From NCBI GenBank assembly GCA_000711775.1, contig ARYC01018606.1, forward strand, positions 1 through 64,000: DNA of 64,000 bases, given 5' to 3'. Positions within the stretch are counted from its first letter, which is position 1; every line of letters begins with the position of its first letter. This DNA comes from Oxytricha trifallax (taxonomy: Eukaryota > Ciliophora > Spirotrichea > Sporadotrichida > Oxytrichidae). Under the pieces are notes generated by a model, which was not told where the DNA came from, made no database searches, and saw only the letters and a program-made list of their open reading frames with translations. Shown here piece after piece: positions 11,001 through 22,600 of the stretch. The position numbers and the translations under genes are program-made.

Positions 11001-12797
11001 ATTCATTTAAGTGTTCCTCTTTAAATCTACTATGTTTGCTATACCACCTCTTTTCTTTGCTTTCTATAATGGTTATAGTGGATAGAAAACATGGGAAGAT
11101 TTGTATTTTGTGATATTTGCCTTAGTTGTAACCTGGGTAGCTCTATTTATATGGAGTATTTTTGAACAGCAATTGCCTTTACATACTGATGATAAAGATT
11201 TTAACGAGATTCTTCCAAAAATAATGAAGGAATAAAGACAGTATGACTAAATATCCTACAAATCGATTGCTTTATGGTAACTCTACGCGTACTTTGCTTC
11301 AGCTATTGTCTTTTTCATTCCAGCATACGGAATGGGATACAAAACTCTTTCCACAAGTGATGGTAAGGCCATAGATTAATTTACTTGGCTATTGTGCAGT
11401 TACATAACAATGGTATTAACACATCACATGCAAATGTGCATCTTGACATATAACTTCTCTTTGTTAAACTTCTTTGGTTACCTACTGAGTTTATGCTTAT
11501 TGCCATGTGCTATGGCTCTGAACAACTCCCTCCAGAAATCTTATCAATATAAAAATACCTTTGATGGATTGGCACAACCCAACTTTTGGTTTTGTGTTTT
11601 GATAGGCACATTTATCAATTCGGCACCTTTGTATGTGTATTAGAAGGTTGTGGGATTGATAGGAGTTAGAACTAGAGTGGCTGATAAGGCAAGAACTATA
11701 TTGATGAATAATAAGATATAAGACAATAAGTTTGACTGATTTATGTATTATTATAGTTATATCATTTATCTAAACCAATTAATTATTCTTTTCACTTTCT
11801 TAGCTTGCTAATTTTTTAAAAATGATAAATTCAATTATAAAACTCACACTTTTAGAATTGATGATCATACAAACTCAACAATAAAGCAAAAACTAGAATA
11901 TCTCCAAAGCTTCATGTCTCATAATAATCCTAAAATATCCCAAAATAATCAATAAATATCTAACTAAGGATAAAATAGTTGGTTCACTCTCGGGCAGAGC
12001 CCAAGATAATACTAAGATGTCATTTCTAATGAAGCTAATAATAAGTTTAATCAAAATCAATAAAGAAATGCTTCTTATGACTATGATGATGATGAAAATT
12101 TATAAATACGGTTTTAATTTATTAATTTATTATGACAAATCAATATTCAGATTTAAAAAAAATCAACTTGATATCTAAAAAAGCACTATACTATATTTAT
12201 AACATAACTTTTTTTACATTAAAAGATGAAAAACTGAACATAAGTTACGTATCAACAAACAACAACTAAAACCTTGAGGAAGATTTGTAGATACCAGGTA
12301 GTTTAAAATAAAAATAAAATTCCTAAAATATTGAAGTAAACGATAATTTTCCATCTGCTTCCGCTGTGAATTACGAACTCACTTTAAAAGATACACTTGA
12401 TCATAATTTGTCATCTATATTATTTTACTTAATAAAATTGAATTTATCAATAAACACTCAAGAAAAAAAAATTTTATTAAATTTTTCAATCTTCAAGGCA
12501 GTTATTATCATTAAAAGTTAAAAAATCAAATGAAATGTTATTAGGCTTTTAAGACATATCTCAAAGTGATAATTTATTAAATTGTTTTTTTCCTATATAA
12601 TTTAAATTTATCAATTAAATTTTATCATAAAATTAAACTAAACTTTTTAAAAATACATGATAAAGAAAATGGAAATAATGAATAATAAAGTAATGATATT
12701 GGTTTGGTACTTCAAGGCCATTCTTTCGCAATAATTTAGAATGATGAAACTCTCAGTAAACTATTCCTTCAAGTCACTGAAAAATGCGATGCAATAA
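8012..12797 (+). CDS. P4-type ATPase (phospholipid flippase), scrambled germline gene
   Basis: Encodes a P4-ATPase, which moves phospholipids to the cytosolic leaflet. ATG at 8012 opens a frame leading to [29 protein letters not shown] (canonical TLDGETNLK is altered), the phosphorylation motif DKTGTLT at about 9575, KGAD at 10158, [13 protein letters not shown] at 10617, CRASPSQKA, the hinge [14 protein letters not shown] at 10830 and ten-helix-type C-terminal segments to TGA at 11737-11739. The nucleotide-binding region lacks its middle part at 10685. That part lies after the stop codon, at 11839-12098, 12225-12401 and 12658-12797, and is joined by pointers AAAACTCACA, GATGAAAA, a short one at TGAT or GATA, and GCGATGCAATAA. 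At least six further IESs are simple. A 2-base excess near 10001-10013 breaks the frame and may be a sequence error or a cryptic IES. Confidence 0.95.
8278..8333. other. IES, pointer CTAT
   Basis: CTAT at 8278-8281 and 8334-8337 bounds 56 bp. Removal joins ..FANID to [11 protein letters not shown] in frame, restoring the first transmembrane region of the flippase. Confidence 0.85.
8408..8493. other. IES, pointer TGATTT
   Basis: TGATTT at 8408-8413 and 8494-8499 bounds 86 bp. Removal gives ..[16 protein letters not shown], matching the second transmembrane segment of P4-ATPases. Confidence 0.9.
8680..8755. other. IES, pointer TACC
   Basis: TACC at 8680-8683 and 8756-8759 bounds 76 bp. Removal gives [17 protein letters not shown], a conserved actuator-domain stretch. 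Confidence 0.92.
10233..10311. other. IES, pointer AGAC
   Basis: AGAC at 10233-10236 and 10312-10315 bounds 79 bp; removal joins KTIKR to [14 protein letters not shown] in frame. Confidence 0.85.
10595..10612. other. 18-bp in-frame IES, pointer TAAC
   Basis: TAAC at 10595-10598 and 10613-10616. Without removal six residues are inserted in [14 protein letters not shown], one of the most conserved P-type ATPase motifs. The length is a multiple of three, so the unprocessed frame stays open, hiding it from ORF finders. A spliceosomal intron this short is unlikely; no GT..AG borders fit. Confidence 0.85.
11839..12797 (+). other. Three displaced MDSs of the flippase
   Basis: Segments 11839-12098 ([20 protein letters not shown]), 12225-12401 ([19 protein letters not shown]) and 12658-12797 ([20 protein letters not shown]) lie downstream of the gene's stop but encode the stretch between SCRLFTKK (10670) and [12 protein letters not shown] (10735). 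Exact 10-, 8- and 12-bp pointers pair their ends with 10675-10684, with each other and with 10724-10735, each keeping frame. The second-to-third joint is ambiguous (TGAT or GATA). Confidence 0.92.
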
Positions 12798-13046
12798 AAT
12801 TGGACAATTTATTCAATATACAATATAGTAATAAATTATCAAGAGACAATCAAATCTACAAATAAAAAAGTATAGGATAAATAGCTCTTCAAAATATATA
12901 GATAAGTTAAAAGAGATTTTAAGTATATGAATTTATTTCTTAAATAAATAATAATTAATTGACTATCTTCTTTTGATGTTCTCTGCTGTCATCAGTCAAA
13001 TTAAATGTAAAAAAAATTGCGCAATAACTTCTCGTCACTTGGAATA
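12798..13046. other. Intergenic, flippase to gene D
   Basis: AT-rich; a short Gln/Ile-rich frame runs on after the last scrambled MDS but looks like chance. The two genes converge here. Confidence 0.5.
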
Positions 13047-14253
13047 TCAGTTGTAAGATGGCTTGCTGGCTGGGTTATTTGACTCTCTACCATTTGTAGA
13101 TCCCCATGTGGTTCTCTTTTGTGGTGATTGATTTGAGTTAAATCCAGTCTTGGTTTGATAAACTTAACTTTACATAAGATTTAATTTCCGAATTTAAACA
13201 TGAAAATGTGAAAATCTAATAATACAAAAATTGAAAAAAGGTTTAAGCAGCTGAGATGTCATTTTTCTTCATGCCATAACTAAGAGAAGTTTATGAAGCC
13301 AAAATTTGCTTTCCAAATTATTTCTCAGTTCTGATTCTCTCGAGATTTTATTGATTTTCCTGCTCTCTCTTGACATTTTGATATCTCTGTAGCATCTTCA
13401 TGTGCTGATCGTCTCTTAAATTTCTATCTTCATTCAATGAGTTCACTCATAATTATATATTTTAATTATCAATTGAGAAATTCGCAATCATAAATTTGGT
13501 AAACTCTATGTAAAATTTATATATATTAAGTTCTCGCACTTCTTTCTTAGGGCATGCATCTATTGCTGTTACTTTTGAATTAAAAGTGTCTCTGCAGCAA
13601 CGATCTTTTTCTCTCTGACTTGTTCGTATTTCAATTGCTCTTCCTTCTCCAAATCAATGATCTTGGCTTGAACCTTGTGAGCCTCAGCATACTCCTTCTG
13701 TCTTGCTAGTTGATCTTACATATAAAACACTTTCTATATGGGTATCATTAATTAAGGGAAAATAATAATCTTGGATTTTCTTGAGGTTGAGTAGCTCTGA
13801 AGATGGCTTGAAATTGGTTGGGATTCTCTGCTGGAGATCAATTCTATTCTTTTCAAGTTCTTACTGGTGTCTCTCATCTAATTGCTGAATTTGCTGTTGA
13901 AATTCTTGTTCTTTAGATTGGAGGCGTTGATCCCATTCTTGTTGGAAAGCTTGATACTCCTAAGCGTGTGATTCTTCTATTGCCAAAAAACTGATAAAAA
14001 GCTGATCAGCAATATAAAAGTTCGACTTTATATTATAACTGAGCAATATTTGAAGTCTGTCTTGTTGATGTTTTAGCATTAATTGCTCGATTTGTCTCTG
14101 AGCCTCTTGTACCTTGAGTTCCTCAATTCTGTTCTTGGCCATGTCGGCTTCCACAAAGTTGCCCTCTTGCTCGGAGGTGCGACGGTGCTCCTCAAGAACA
14201 TTCAAGTAGTCCTCAAACTTACCGTTTTCTGGGAGATCAAGTCCAGCATTCAT
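13047..14253 (-). CDS. Gene D: coiled-coil protein
   Basis: Starts at ATG 14253 (MNAGLDLPENGKFEDYLNVL) and ends SKPSYN at TGA 13049-13047. Four or five MDSs are visible; IESs lie at about 13980-14055, 13715-13775, 13435-13560 and 13160-13250. The protein is almost wholly charged alpha-helix with heptad-like Glu/Gln/Lys/Leu (for example EELKVQEAQRQIEQLMLKHQ and QLARQKEYAEAHKVQAKIID), with a basic Ser/Asn-rich tail. This fits a cytoskeletal or ciliary/basal-body coiled-coil protein; the exact orthologue is not recognised. The start is backed by the AT-rich non-coding sequence just upstream. Confidence 0.85.
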
Positions 14254-14603
14254 TTTAATTAATGTCAATAATTTATTATACTAAATATAAATATTATGTA
14301 TTCATTTGGACGTTGGCTTTCATTTGACTATCTTGTGACATTTATAGATGCGGTTAATATCTTTATAAATTAATTATTTACTATTAAATTACTTACCGCT
14401 CTATCAACACACCCATTTTTATCTCATCAATTCACTTATATCCCGTACCCTTTAAAGTCCTATAAATTCTATAAGAATTCTTGAAAATAGTAAATAAACA
14501 TGTTTTATTTGTAATTAATTATAAAGATTGTTAAGTTATCCTGAGCTTATCAGATTTATTCTAGCAATTAGTTAATATTTATTTAAGAATTATGATGAAA
14601 AAT

Positions 14604-17600
14604 TCAATCTCCATTGTTTGAAATGCTTAGTTCATATCTATCTGAGTAGTCATGTGATGCCAGAGCCACATCTATAGCTTAGTCTTCATTATACTGCTCC
14701 TCTCCATCATTTCCATCATCTAAATCTATTTTCAATGAATTACTATGAGGCCTTTGCTTTAATTATAAATATGATTATTTATAGTCATCATGAACAAAAG
14801 GTTTTAGTTTTAGTTGTTAAATTATGAATTATAATAAAATGTATAAACTGCTGCCTACGATTGAGTAAATTTTATTAAAGTTACTGCTGATTACCCTGCC
14901 TATTCAATGTATAGGCATTCATAAGGTTATTATTATTGCTGCTGCTTCCTCCCTATACACCACCATTTAGATTGTTGCTCTCAATTCTCTCATACAAATA
15001 CAGATTATTGTTATTATTGTTCATGTTTGAGTTGATTGCATCCTGTTATTGTTGCTAAAATTGATACTACTGGTTTTATGAGTTAATCAACAGATTCCTC
15101 TCATACACTCCAAAACAGTCATCCAAAGCTTCCATTATCTCATTCACATAGACTTCTTCGATTATTTCTAGGCCTATGTTTCCAAAACGCTATTGCAAAG
15201 AGTTTATTTCAGGCAAGCTGTCTAAAGCTTAGGTCTGTGCTTTTTGTTACTCACTATATATAAGGTTGTTTTGATTATGGATTTATTATTAGAGTGGCTC
15301 TTGCTGTTTTATCTCTTCATAAGGATACTACTGCCTTGTTTTGTAAAACTAAACAAATGAGACAGCTAAATAAATACTTGATGTTAAAAGTTAATGTATA
15401 AGCCTTTAAACAGTACTATTTTCAAAGATTCTCTATGGTTAGTTAACAATACTATTCTAGTTATTAGATGTTGAATAACTCAAATTGTTCTAATTATTGT
15501 TAAAGTTCATGCCACTACTATTTGCAAATTGATTCATCATTTCCAGATTGCTCTCTTGCGTTAAATTGAAGAAATCAGAGTTCGTTTTTTCAACTGACTA
15601 GTGGCTGGTTTTGTTGGATTTTTGACGTTTCACTCTGTTTTGGGAGGCGTGGCCCACATTTATTGAGTCGAAGCGGTTGCCCTCGAAGTAACTGCCACTT
15701 GCAGAATGGACTGATTCGCTCTTCCCTTTTACTTAATAGGGGCTGTATATCTCTAGATCTTCTACTTTTACTTCTTCATACTATTACTGGTAAAATAAAT
15801 ACTTGCTATAGATAAGTTTCAATTTAACTTATTGAAATTGATTTAGGAATAGTTCTCATTTAACCCTATAAAATTAGTATTTAAATCGTATTTTTGAATA
15901 TTATTTTTAGATCAGAAATAATTAAAAAAAATATAAGAAATAATTAGAAATTGAAGTTAATACAATAAAATTGAACTTTAAAAGATTTAAAAATATAAAC
16001 ATTTTTCCTATTAGTTTTCAAGTAAATGGTTTAATATATATCTTAAAAAATATATGCTAGGTTTAATTCCCATTATTAAAATCAACAGAGTTAGCTTTAT
16101 GAGTACCCCTCACATTTATTTGATTTGGAGTAGTTTATGATCCACTCGGTCCAGTTCCCTCTTTAATAATGTTTCCAATATTATTAGAGCTTTATACTGT
16201 CAACCTCAACTGCTCTTGAGTCTGAGCTTTGTGTGGTTGATTACTAAGTGATTCAGAGGATTTCATAAAGTCTTATACCATTATGTTTTGTTGTCTGCTT
16301 CTAGAGCCATGAGTGTATCTTTTACTCTCCTCTTTCTCGAGTTCTTAGAAGGGACCAGTTATCACTCCAGCTGTTTGAAGATTTGATTAAGAAACTGACG
16401 ATCTTAAAATTGAATTCTCCTCTCCGTCACTGCCTTGGAATTGCTATTGAAGGAACTTATTGTAGGAGTCGTTAGATTAACTTGAGTTCATTATTTAATT
16501 GTTGTTTGCAATTTAAGAACCTGTCGGTTAATTACCTTGATAAACATGGTTTTGAATACCCTGATGATCAGGACTTCTGTCACTGTGCTGTAGTTAAACT
16601 TGCTAACTATTTATCTATTGTTGCTTAGCAATAGTATACTCTTTCAACATAGAATCAAGCATGATCATATTCTCTTTTAGGGGTTATAAGAACTCTTGTT
16701 TCTCATTTTCAAACAATTCTCTCATCTGATCATCTCTGTTGTTAAGCTCTTCTTTGATCTATAACTCAAATCTTTTCTAAAGTGTGTTAAACATTAACTC
16801 TTAATGCGACTCTTGCTCCTGAACTATCTTTGTTAAGTTTTTAACTTCTGACTCTTACTGAAGAAGTAGGGTAGTAAGGTTTTATTTCGATTGAGCACTT
16901 TCTTGATGTAATTATGAAACTAAATTGTCTATCTTTTCATCCAGCTGATTTGGAGACACCCATTATTACAACTAGGCGACTTTTTCATTCACTAGGTTCG
17001 TAAGCTCATCTCTGATTTTGTTGCTTTTGTCGTTCATTGATTTTATAATCTACTCGCTGTTAAGTTGATTCTTTTAAGAAAACTGTTTGATACCACCATA
17101 TTCTTGTTTTATTTCGTCTTTAAGCTCTTTATGAACATTAAGCACGGTTTCTGACTATTCTTTCTTTAAATTATCAAGCTTTTTCTATTGCTATTAGAGT
17201 TTTTAATTCACTTAGTCTTATAATCCCTGCAGATTCTAGTTTATCTCTGATTTAATAAGCTCTGCTAAGTTATTTTGGATGGATTTAGACTAATCTTTTA
17301 ATTAAGACTTCAAATTGTCATTCTATGCTTACACTGTTTGAGCCACTTTGTCATCTAGAGATTGTATTTGTGATTAGGCCTGTTGCTTGAAAGTTCGAAG
17401 TGATTATTCTAATGTGTGCATTTTATCAAGTTAATACATAATATTGATAATAAACTCAATCAAATAAATAGGCTTATTCTATATAATTGAATTTGAATAT
17501 TAAGTAGGGTATTTTCGTTAGCTTATTAGTAAAACTCTTTATTCCTTAAGCTATCGATTTACTTGGTGCTATGCTCATACTTTTAATTGATTAAATCTAT

Positions 17601-19413
17601 CTCTTTAGTTATACTTTCACACTTTCTCTATACATTGTGAATTTAAAGCTAGAACTCATCTTCCTTTCTGCTGTTTTATTAGAGTGCTTGATCTTACTAG
17701 TCTAAGATATAATTCTTAACATATTGATTAATTTCCTTCTTCTGATCCTCACTAAAATGAATTTATTATTAATAAAGTCGTAGATACTTACTGCAACTTA
17801 AGAATATCATTTTTGATTTCTTTCTTGAAAAACATCAGCTTATTTAGGCTTTGCTTGAAGTATGACTAAATTTCATTTTCTAGGATACTTTTGAAGTGCA
17901 TCATCTCTTATTTCTTCACATCGCAACTTTTGCCAAGTATTTCAATTGTTATTTATACATTGAATTGTATTATTAAATAAAATCTATTTCTTGACCGTCT
18001 TTGATCAATTTCTTAACCTACTTGACATTGATAACTTTAGCTGTATTTGCCAATAGTGCATTATGCAATTTTAAATTTTCATTTTGTGGTACAGACTGAT
18101 GGTCATCCTCATCAATGACCAAAGCCTCAATTATTCTTCCATTTCTAGAGTTTCCTTTCAAAGCAGGTTTAACTGCCTCTTGCTGTTTCTTCTAGGACTT
18201 AGATCTGGATCTGCTTTTAGTCTAAGATTTTTCATTAGAACTAAGCTGTAGTTGGCGTTTTGGGGTGTATGTACGATTTTTTTACTGGAAAAATGCATTA
18301 GTATCCGTGCTGCTGGTGAGTGTCTGATACTATCTCAACTAGAGTTGGTTGTGATAGTCCTCGTTGTGATTGTATTCATGGTCGTGATCGTCTATCTGAT
18401 TGTTTATAGAGATAATGTGATTTTGATGCTCGTCATGCAGCTAGTTATCATTGTTGCTAGGAGAGTAGTCTCGCATTGTCGAGCCTCTTTGATGCATGTT
18501 ATGCATAAAGTTATTGATTTTTGAGCAAGTCTAGCAACTTTTATGTGGAGTGGCTACTGACTCTAATTCTGACACTATTTGCTAGGGAATATGATGAGTA
18601 GATGTAGTGGTGGCTATTGGTATGTTGGTTGGTGGGAGTTAATGATAGTGTTGATGCGATTGGTTTTATTACTGCTATTATTGCTGATTTTATAGCAAAG
18701 ACTCCCTTAATACTTGATTTATGCTCATCTATTGTGAGTTGGCTTTCGCTGTTTCTGGTCCTATATAAATTCAAAAGTTAATATATTGCTTTTTTAAGTA
18801 AAACTAATCATAATGATGTGATACATATATCTATGGTTATATATAGAATCAATAATTATGAAAACTTACTTTTTAGAGTTTGGAGTAATAGCAAAGGTGG
18901 CTTGTTGTTATTATGAATCGATATTTATTAATTTCTAGATTCTAATGTTTTCTTCTTTTTACCTCCTAGTTTTTTAGGTCTTGGTGGAGTGTGATTTTTT
19001 TAATAGGAACTAATTAAGTTTTTCATTATAAAAGTTTAATGTAAACTCTTAAAATTTAAAATGATTTTCATCATGAGTGGCATTGTTGCCATTTGATCTT
19101 TAACTGCTGAGATCCCTTAATGCGCTTTTTTAAGAAGAAAGATTCCCATTAGCACCAGCATGAAAAGAGCCATAAATTTTATCAAACTATTTAATATGGA
19201 TAAATCATAATTTATTACATATTATAAAAAGCCAGATTTGGTGCTTTGGACAAATTATGCCATCGAATCTTTAGCATTTTTATTCTATCTGGTTTAGCTT
19301 GAAGAGTTTTACTATGCTTAAAGAGAATTCTTTCTGCTTCTTACAGCTGAATTTTTGGATATTTGTTACAGACTGCCTCGTTTTTATTTTAGAAGTTTTA
19401 AGGGATCCTCCAT
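14604..19413 (-). CDS. Gene E: long Gln/Asn-rich coiled-coil protein
   Basis: Starts at ATG 19413 (MEDPLKLLKQKRGSLQQ) and ends at TGA 14606-14604 (RYELSISNNGD). About nine MDSs encode a Ser/Arg/Lys-rich N-terminus (around 18200 KSRSRSKSQKKQQ), a poly-Gln patch written largely as TAA/TAG (near 18650), then long coiled coils from about 17940 to 16650 (such as FKQQAQSQIQSLDDKVAQTV), and a disordered Asn/Gln-rich C-terminus (poly-Asn near 15010). IESs lie near 19150-19210, 18780-18890, 17945-17985, 17420-17510 and 15790-16060. Likely a structural cytoskeletal or centrosomal protein; no family is recognised. Standard-code ORFs at 18252-18774 are false frames of this gene. Confidence 0.85.
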
Positions 19414-19655
19414 AGTTTGAATTAATTTATAATTAATATGAGCAATTATTTTAATTAGCTACAACATTATATAATGATAAGTTTGTTAATATCTACTTTC
19501 TTAAATTAATTAAATATGTTAATTATAATATTCATAATTATCACAGAAGCCGTTATTAACTCTTTTTCTACAATTTCCTTATAATTTTTATGATTATTTT
19601 TTGAAAGCTTCAAAAATATACTAATTTTTATTCAATAGAGAAATAAAATTTATTA
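19414..19655. other. AT-rich region between divergent genes E and F
   Basis: No convincing coding sequence. It should hold the 5' regions of gene E (minus) and gene F (plus), or unresolved first MDSs of gene F. Confidence 0.5.
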
Positions 19656-19659
19656 TAAA

Positions 19660-22600
19660 TCTTACAAAATGTGACCTATACAGTATCTGGAAGTACTTTG
19701 ACTTTGACAAATGCTTGTAAATTAGATTTTGGCCCTTCAGCTACAGATTTGGCTTTAATTTTTATTAGAGGTGTCAAAAATCCAAAAAGTATTAAACCCA
19801 CTGATGCATTCAAATAATATTTATATTTGATAGCTTTAGTTAATTTAAAAATTACCATCAACTTAAACTTAAAAGGGTATTATTATATAAAATATCATAG
19901 ATTTACACTTGCTCTATATGACGTTTAAAATGGGCAAATTGCTATAACTCCAGTTGTTACAGGCTCACTCTCAGTGACTGCCATTACAGGAATAGTAACC
20001 TCAGGAAATCTAAATGTCCCTCCCGAGGGTCAAAGCATCAACAGCATTACCTGGTTTAGAGTGGAATTTAAAGCACAACATTCTTAACTTGCAGGTTAGG
20101 ATTTCAGATTAATCGTGGCAATTTAAAACTCAAATTATTAAATTTAGTCTTAAGGAACAGTGTCTGTGAGAAACTCAAATATAGCAAATATAGGGCAGTC
20201 AGTAATCGCAGCGACTGGGTAATAGGTGTAATTTGATGTAAGCGGGTCTTCTTTAACAGCTGACCAGTTATACTTCATAGAAATTAATTTTATAAAAGTG
20301 GCTGGATCTTTGGTTAACTTAAATTCTTTCAGTGTTGATGTTCTTGCTAAAGTTGCTACCAGTTATTATTCAATTAAATCTAATATTGTCGTTATGAAAT
20401 TTATTTATGAACTATGTACATAATATTACAAAGTAGACTCTGGAATATTTCAAGCAGACTTTATAATTCCAAAAGTGGGTACATTGAAATAATTAAAAGT
20501 TACTACCTCATCTACTAGAGCTGCTGATATAACTAGCATATCAGTGTATAATATATAGTAATTTATTAACTTATTTGGAGATATATTCTAACACTAATTT
20601 ATCTGTTTTATTATAATTTAAATGTAGTTTGTAAACTCTAATCCAATTCCTGTTAGAGGCTTATAAGTTTTATGTATCCTAAAATATTGATTAATTTATG
20701 GGAAGATTTTTTTACCTACATAGTATTTTAAGGCTACATCTTAATCTAACACGCACCTGAAATCTACATTCCTTCTTCTTCAACTATAGAATGCTTGAAT
20801 GGAGCCACAAAAATTGCATGTACCTACACAGCATCATCTAGGCAAGTAAAGGTAACAGGTTTAACAGCTACATCTCAGTTGAATGCAGACAGCAACACCA
20901 TAATAACAATAAATAATAAACTTAAATTGAAAAAATTATTATACTCTAGCCCACCTTTTAAGTCAAAAGGAGACATAGAAAGGAAAACAGAAAGAAAAAG
21001 AAATGGCTCTAGAAGATGACAGAGAAGAAGAAAATTAAGAATTTTTAGTGAAATGGTTAATGTCCAAATTGACTTATAACACTTGAACTTATAAAAGGGC
21101 TTGTCCCTCCCTTACATATATTAAAACATATACCAGATCGGGGGTCCCCAGAGACCTCAATATGATCTAATTATTATTATTATTATTACTCAATAGGGAT
21201 TTATTTTATCAAAGTTTATGAGGATGCCCAGATCAGTGAGTGATACCTCTTAGAAGTTCTAGTTTTAAACATACAATTAATAAAATAATCCTATTGAAAC
21301 AACTGATATTTTAATTTCCACAAAGAGTTATTTGAGTTAAGTGCTTTTATTATATTTATTGAAATACTAATGCGATGGATGACTCTTTGAATGATTCAAT
21401 TTTGCGAATGGCTTTTCCCTCCATCTTCAAATCATTCACCCTTACTTCTTCTTCCTATATTGTGGGAGCCAAAAGTTCAATTTACACTATGACCATAAAC
21501 ACACCCAGTGACTTAATCAGTGGTGACTTACTGTATATCACTATGCCAAGTGATATATAACTTCCCTCAATAACTAAATGCGCAAGTAGTGTTCTTCAGA
21601 GCATATAGTGTGATAGAATCAATACATAGGTTGTCAAGATTAACATGTAATTCACAAATTCAAAACTATGTTAATTTACTTAAAATTAAAATTACACTTT
21701 ACTATGTAGATTGTCAGAATAAGATATTAAAGTATAGAAGTACAATGAATTTTAGTATTAAAACTAGATAGTGGTAAAAACATAGATGTTTAGATTTCAG
21801 GATTCATAAACAAAGAAAGTGGGTAGCCATCTCAAAGTTTCCAAGCATATTGCTCATAAATTTTAAAATTAATCTTCATGTAAAAAATACCTACAGAATA
21901 TCTCCCAGACTGAAATATTATTTAATGCTATAAATTCAAAAATTGCTAAAGTTTTATTTCGACAATAAATGATACAATCAGATAACACGACATAAATCTC
22001 TCAATCAAATACATCAGTAATTACTAACATTGCTATGACTACACCTAGTCCAATAACCTAAGGTGTCTCAATTGCAAATAACACTCCTAACTACCCAGGG
22101 TATATCACAAATCTCACAATCACTTTTTAAAACTCTAAAAGTTTATAAATTTTTTAATATATTATATAAGAAGCTTTAATAATTTTAAGGAATTAACTCA
22201 TATATAATGAAGAGTGGCACAACAATCTAGATTAAATATGCAAATGACTAAGAAAAAATAATAAATCTAAAATAAAAATAGGAGGGATTTTAATTACTAT
22301 TTTGTTCTATATTATTTTGTTCAATATTATTTTAAGAACCAGCCTTAGCTAATGTTAAAATAACTCTGAAAAATTCAATCATTACAAGAGTTGGCAAAGT
22401 AGCTCAAGATATTAATAATAATTTGCTAAAAATAAGTGATATTATAACATCGGATGTACCAGCTAATACTCTAAATACGGTCTAAATAGAAGGCTTGGTT
22501 AATTTAATAAGATTTTATAACTAAAATTATTGTGAAATTGTGCATCAAATTAATTATAAAGAAAAAGGAAAATATGTTAATTCGTAATCATCTACGTTTT

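Noticed and set aside
18252-18774. Two standard-code ORFs with plausible start codons
   Set aside because: The ciliate-code minus frame (DDHDHEYNHNEDYHN, TTTSTHHIPQQIVSE) is continuous with gene E's coiled coil; the ORFs are other frames of it.
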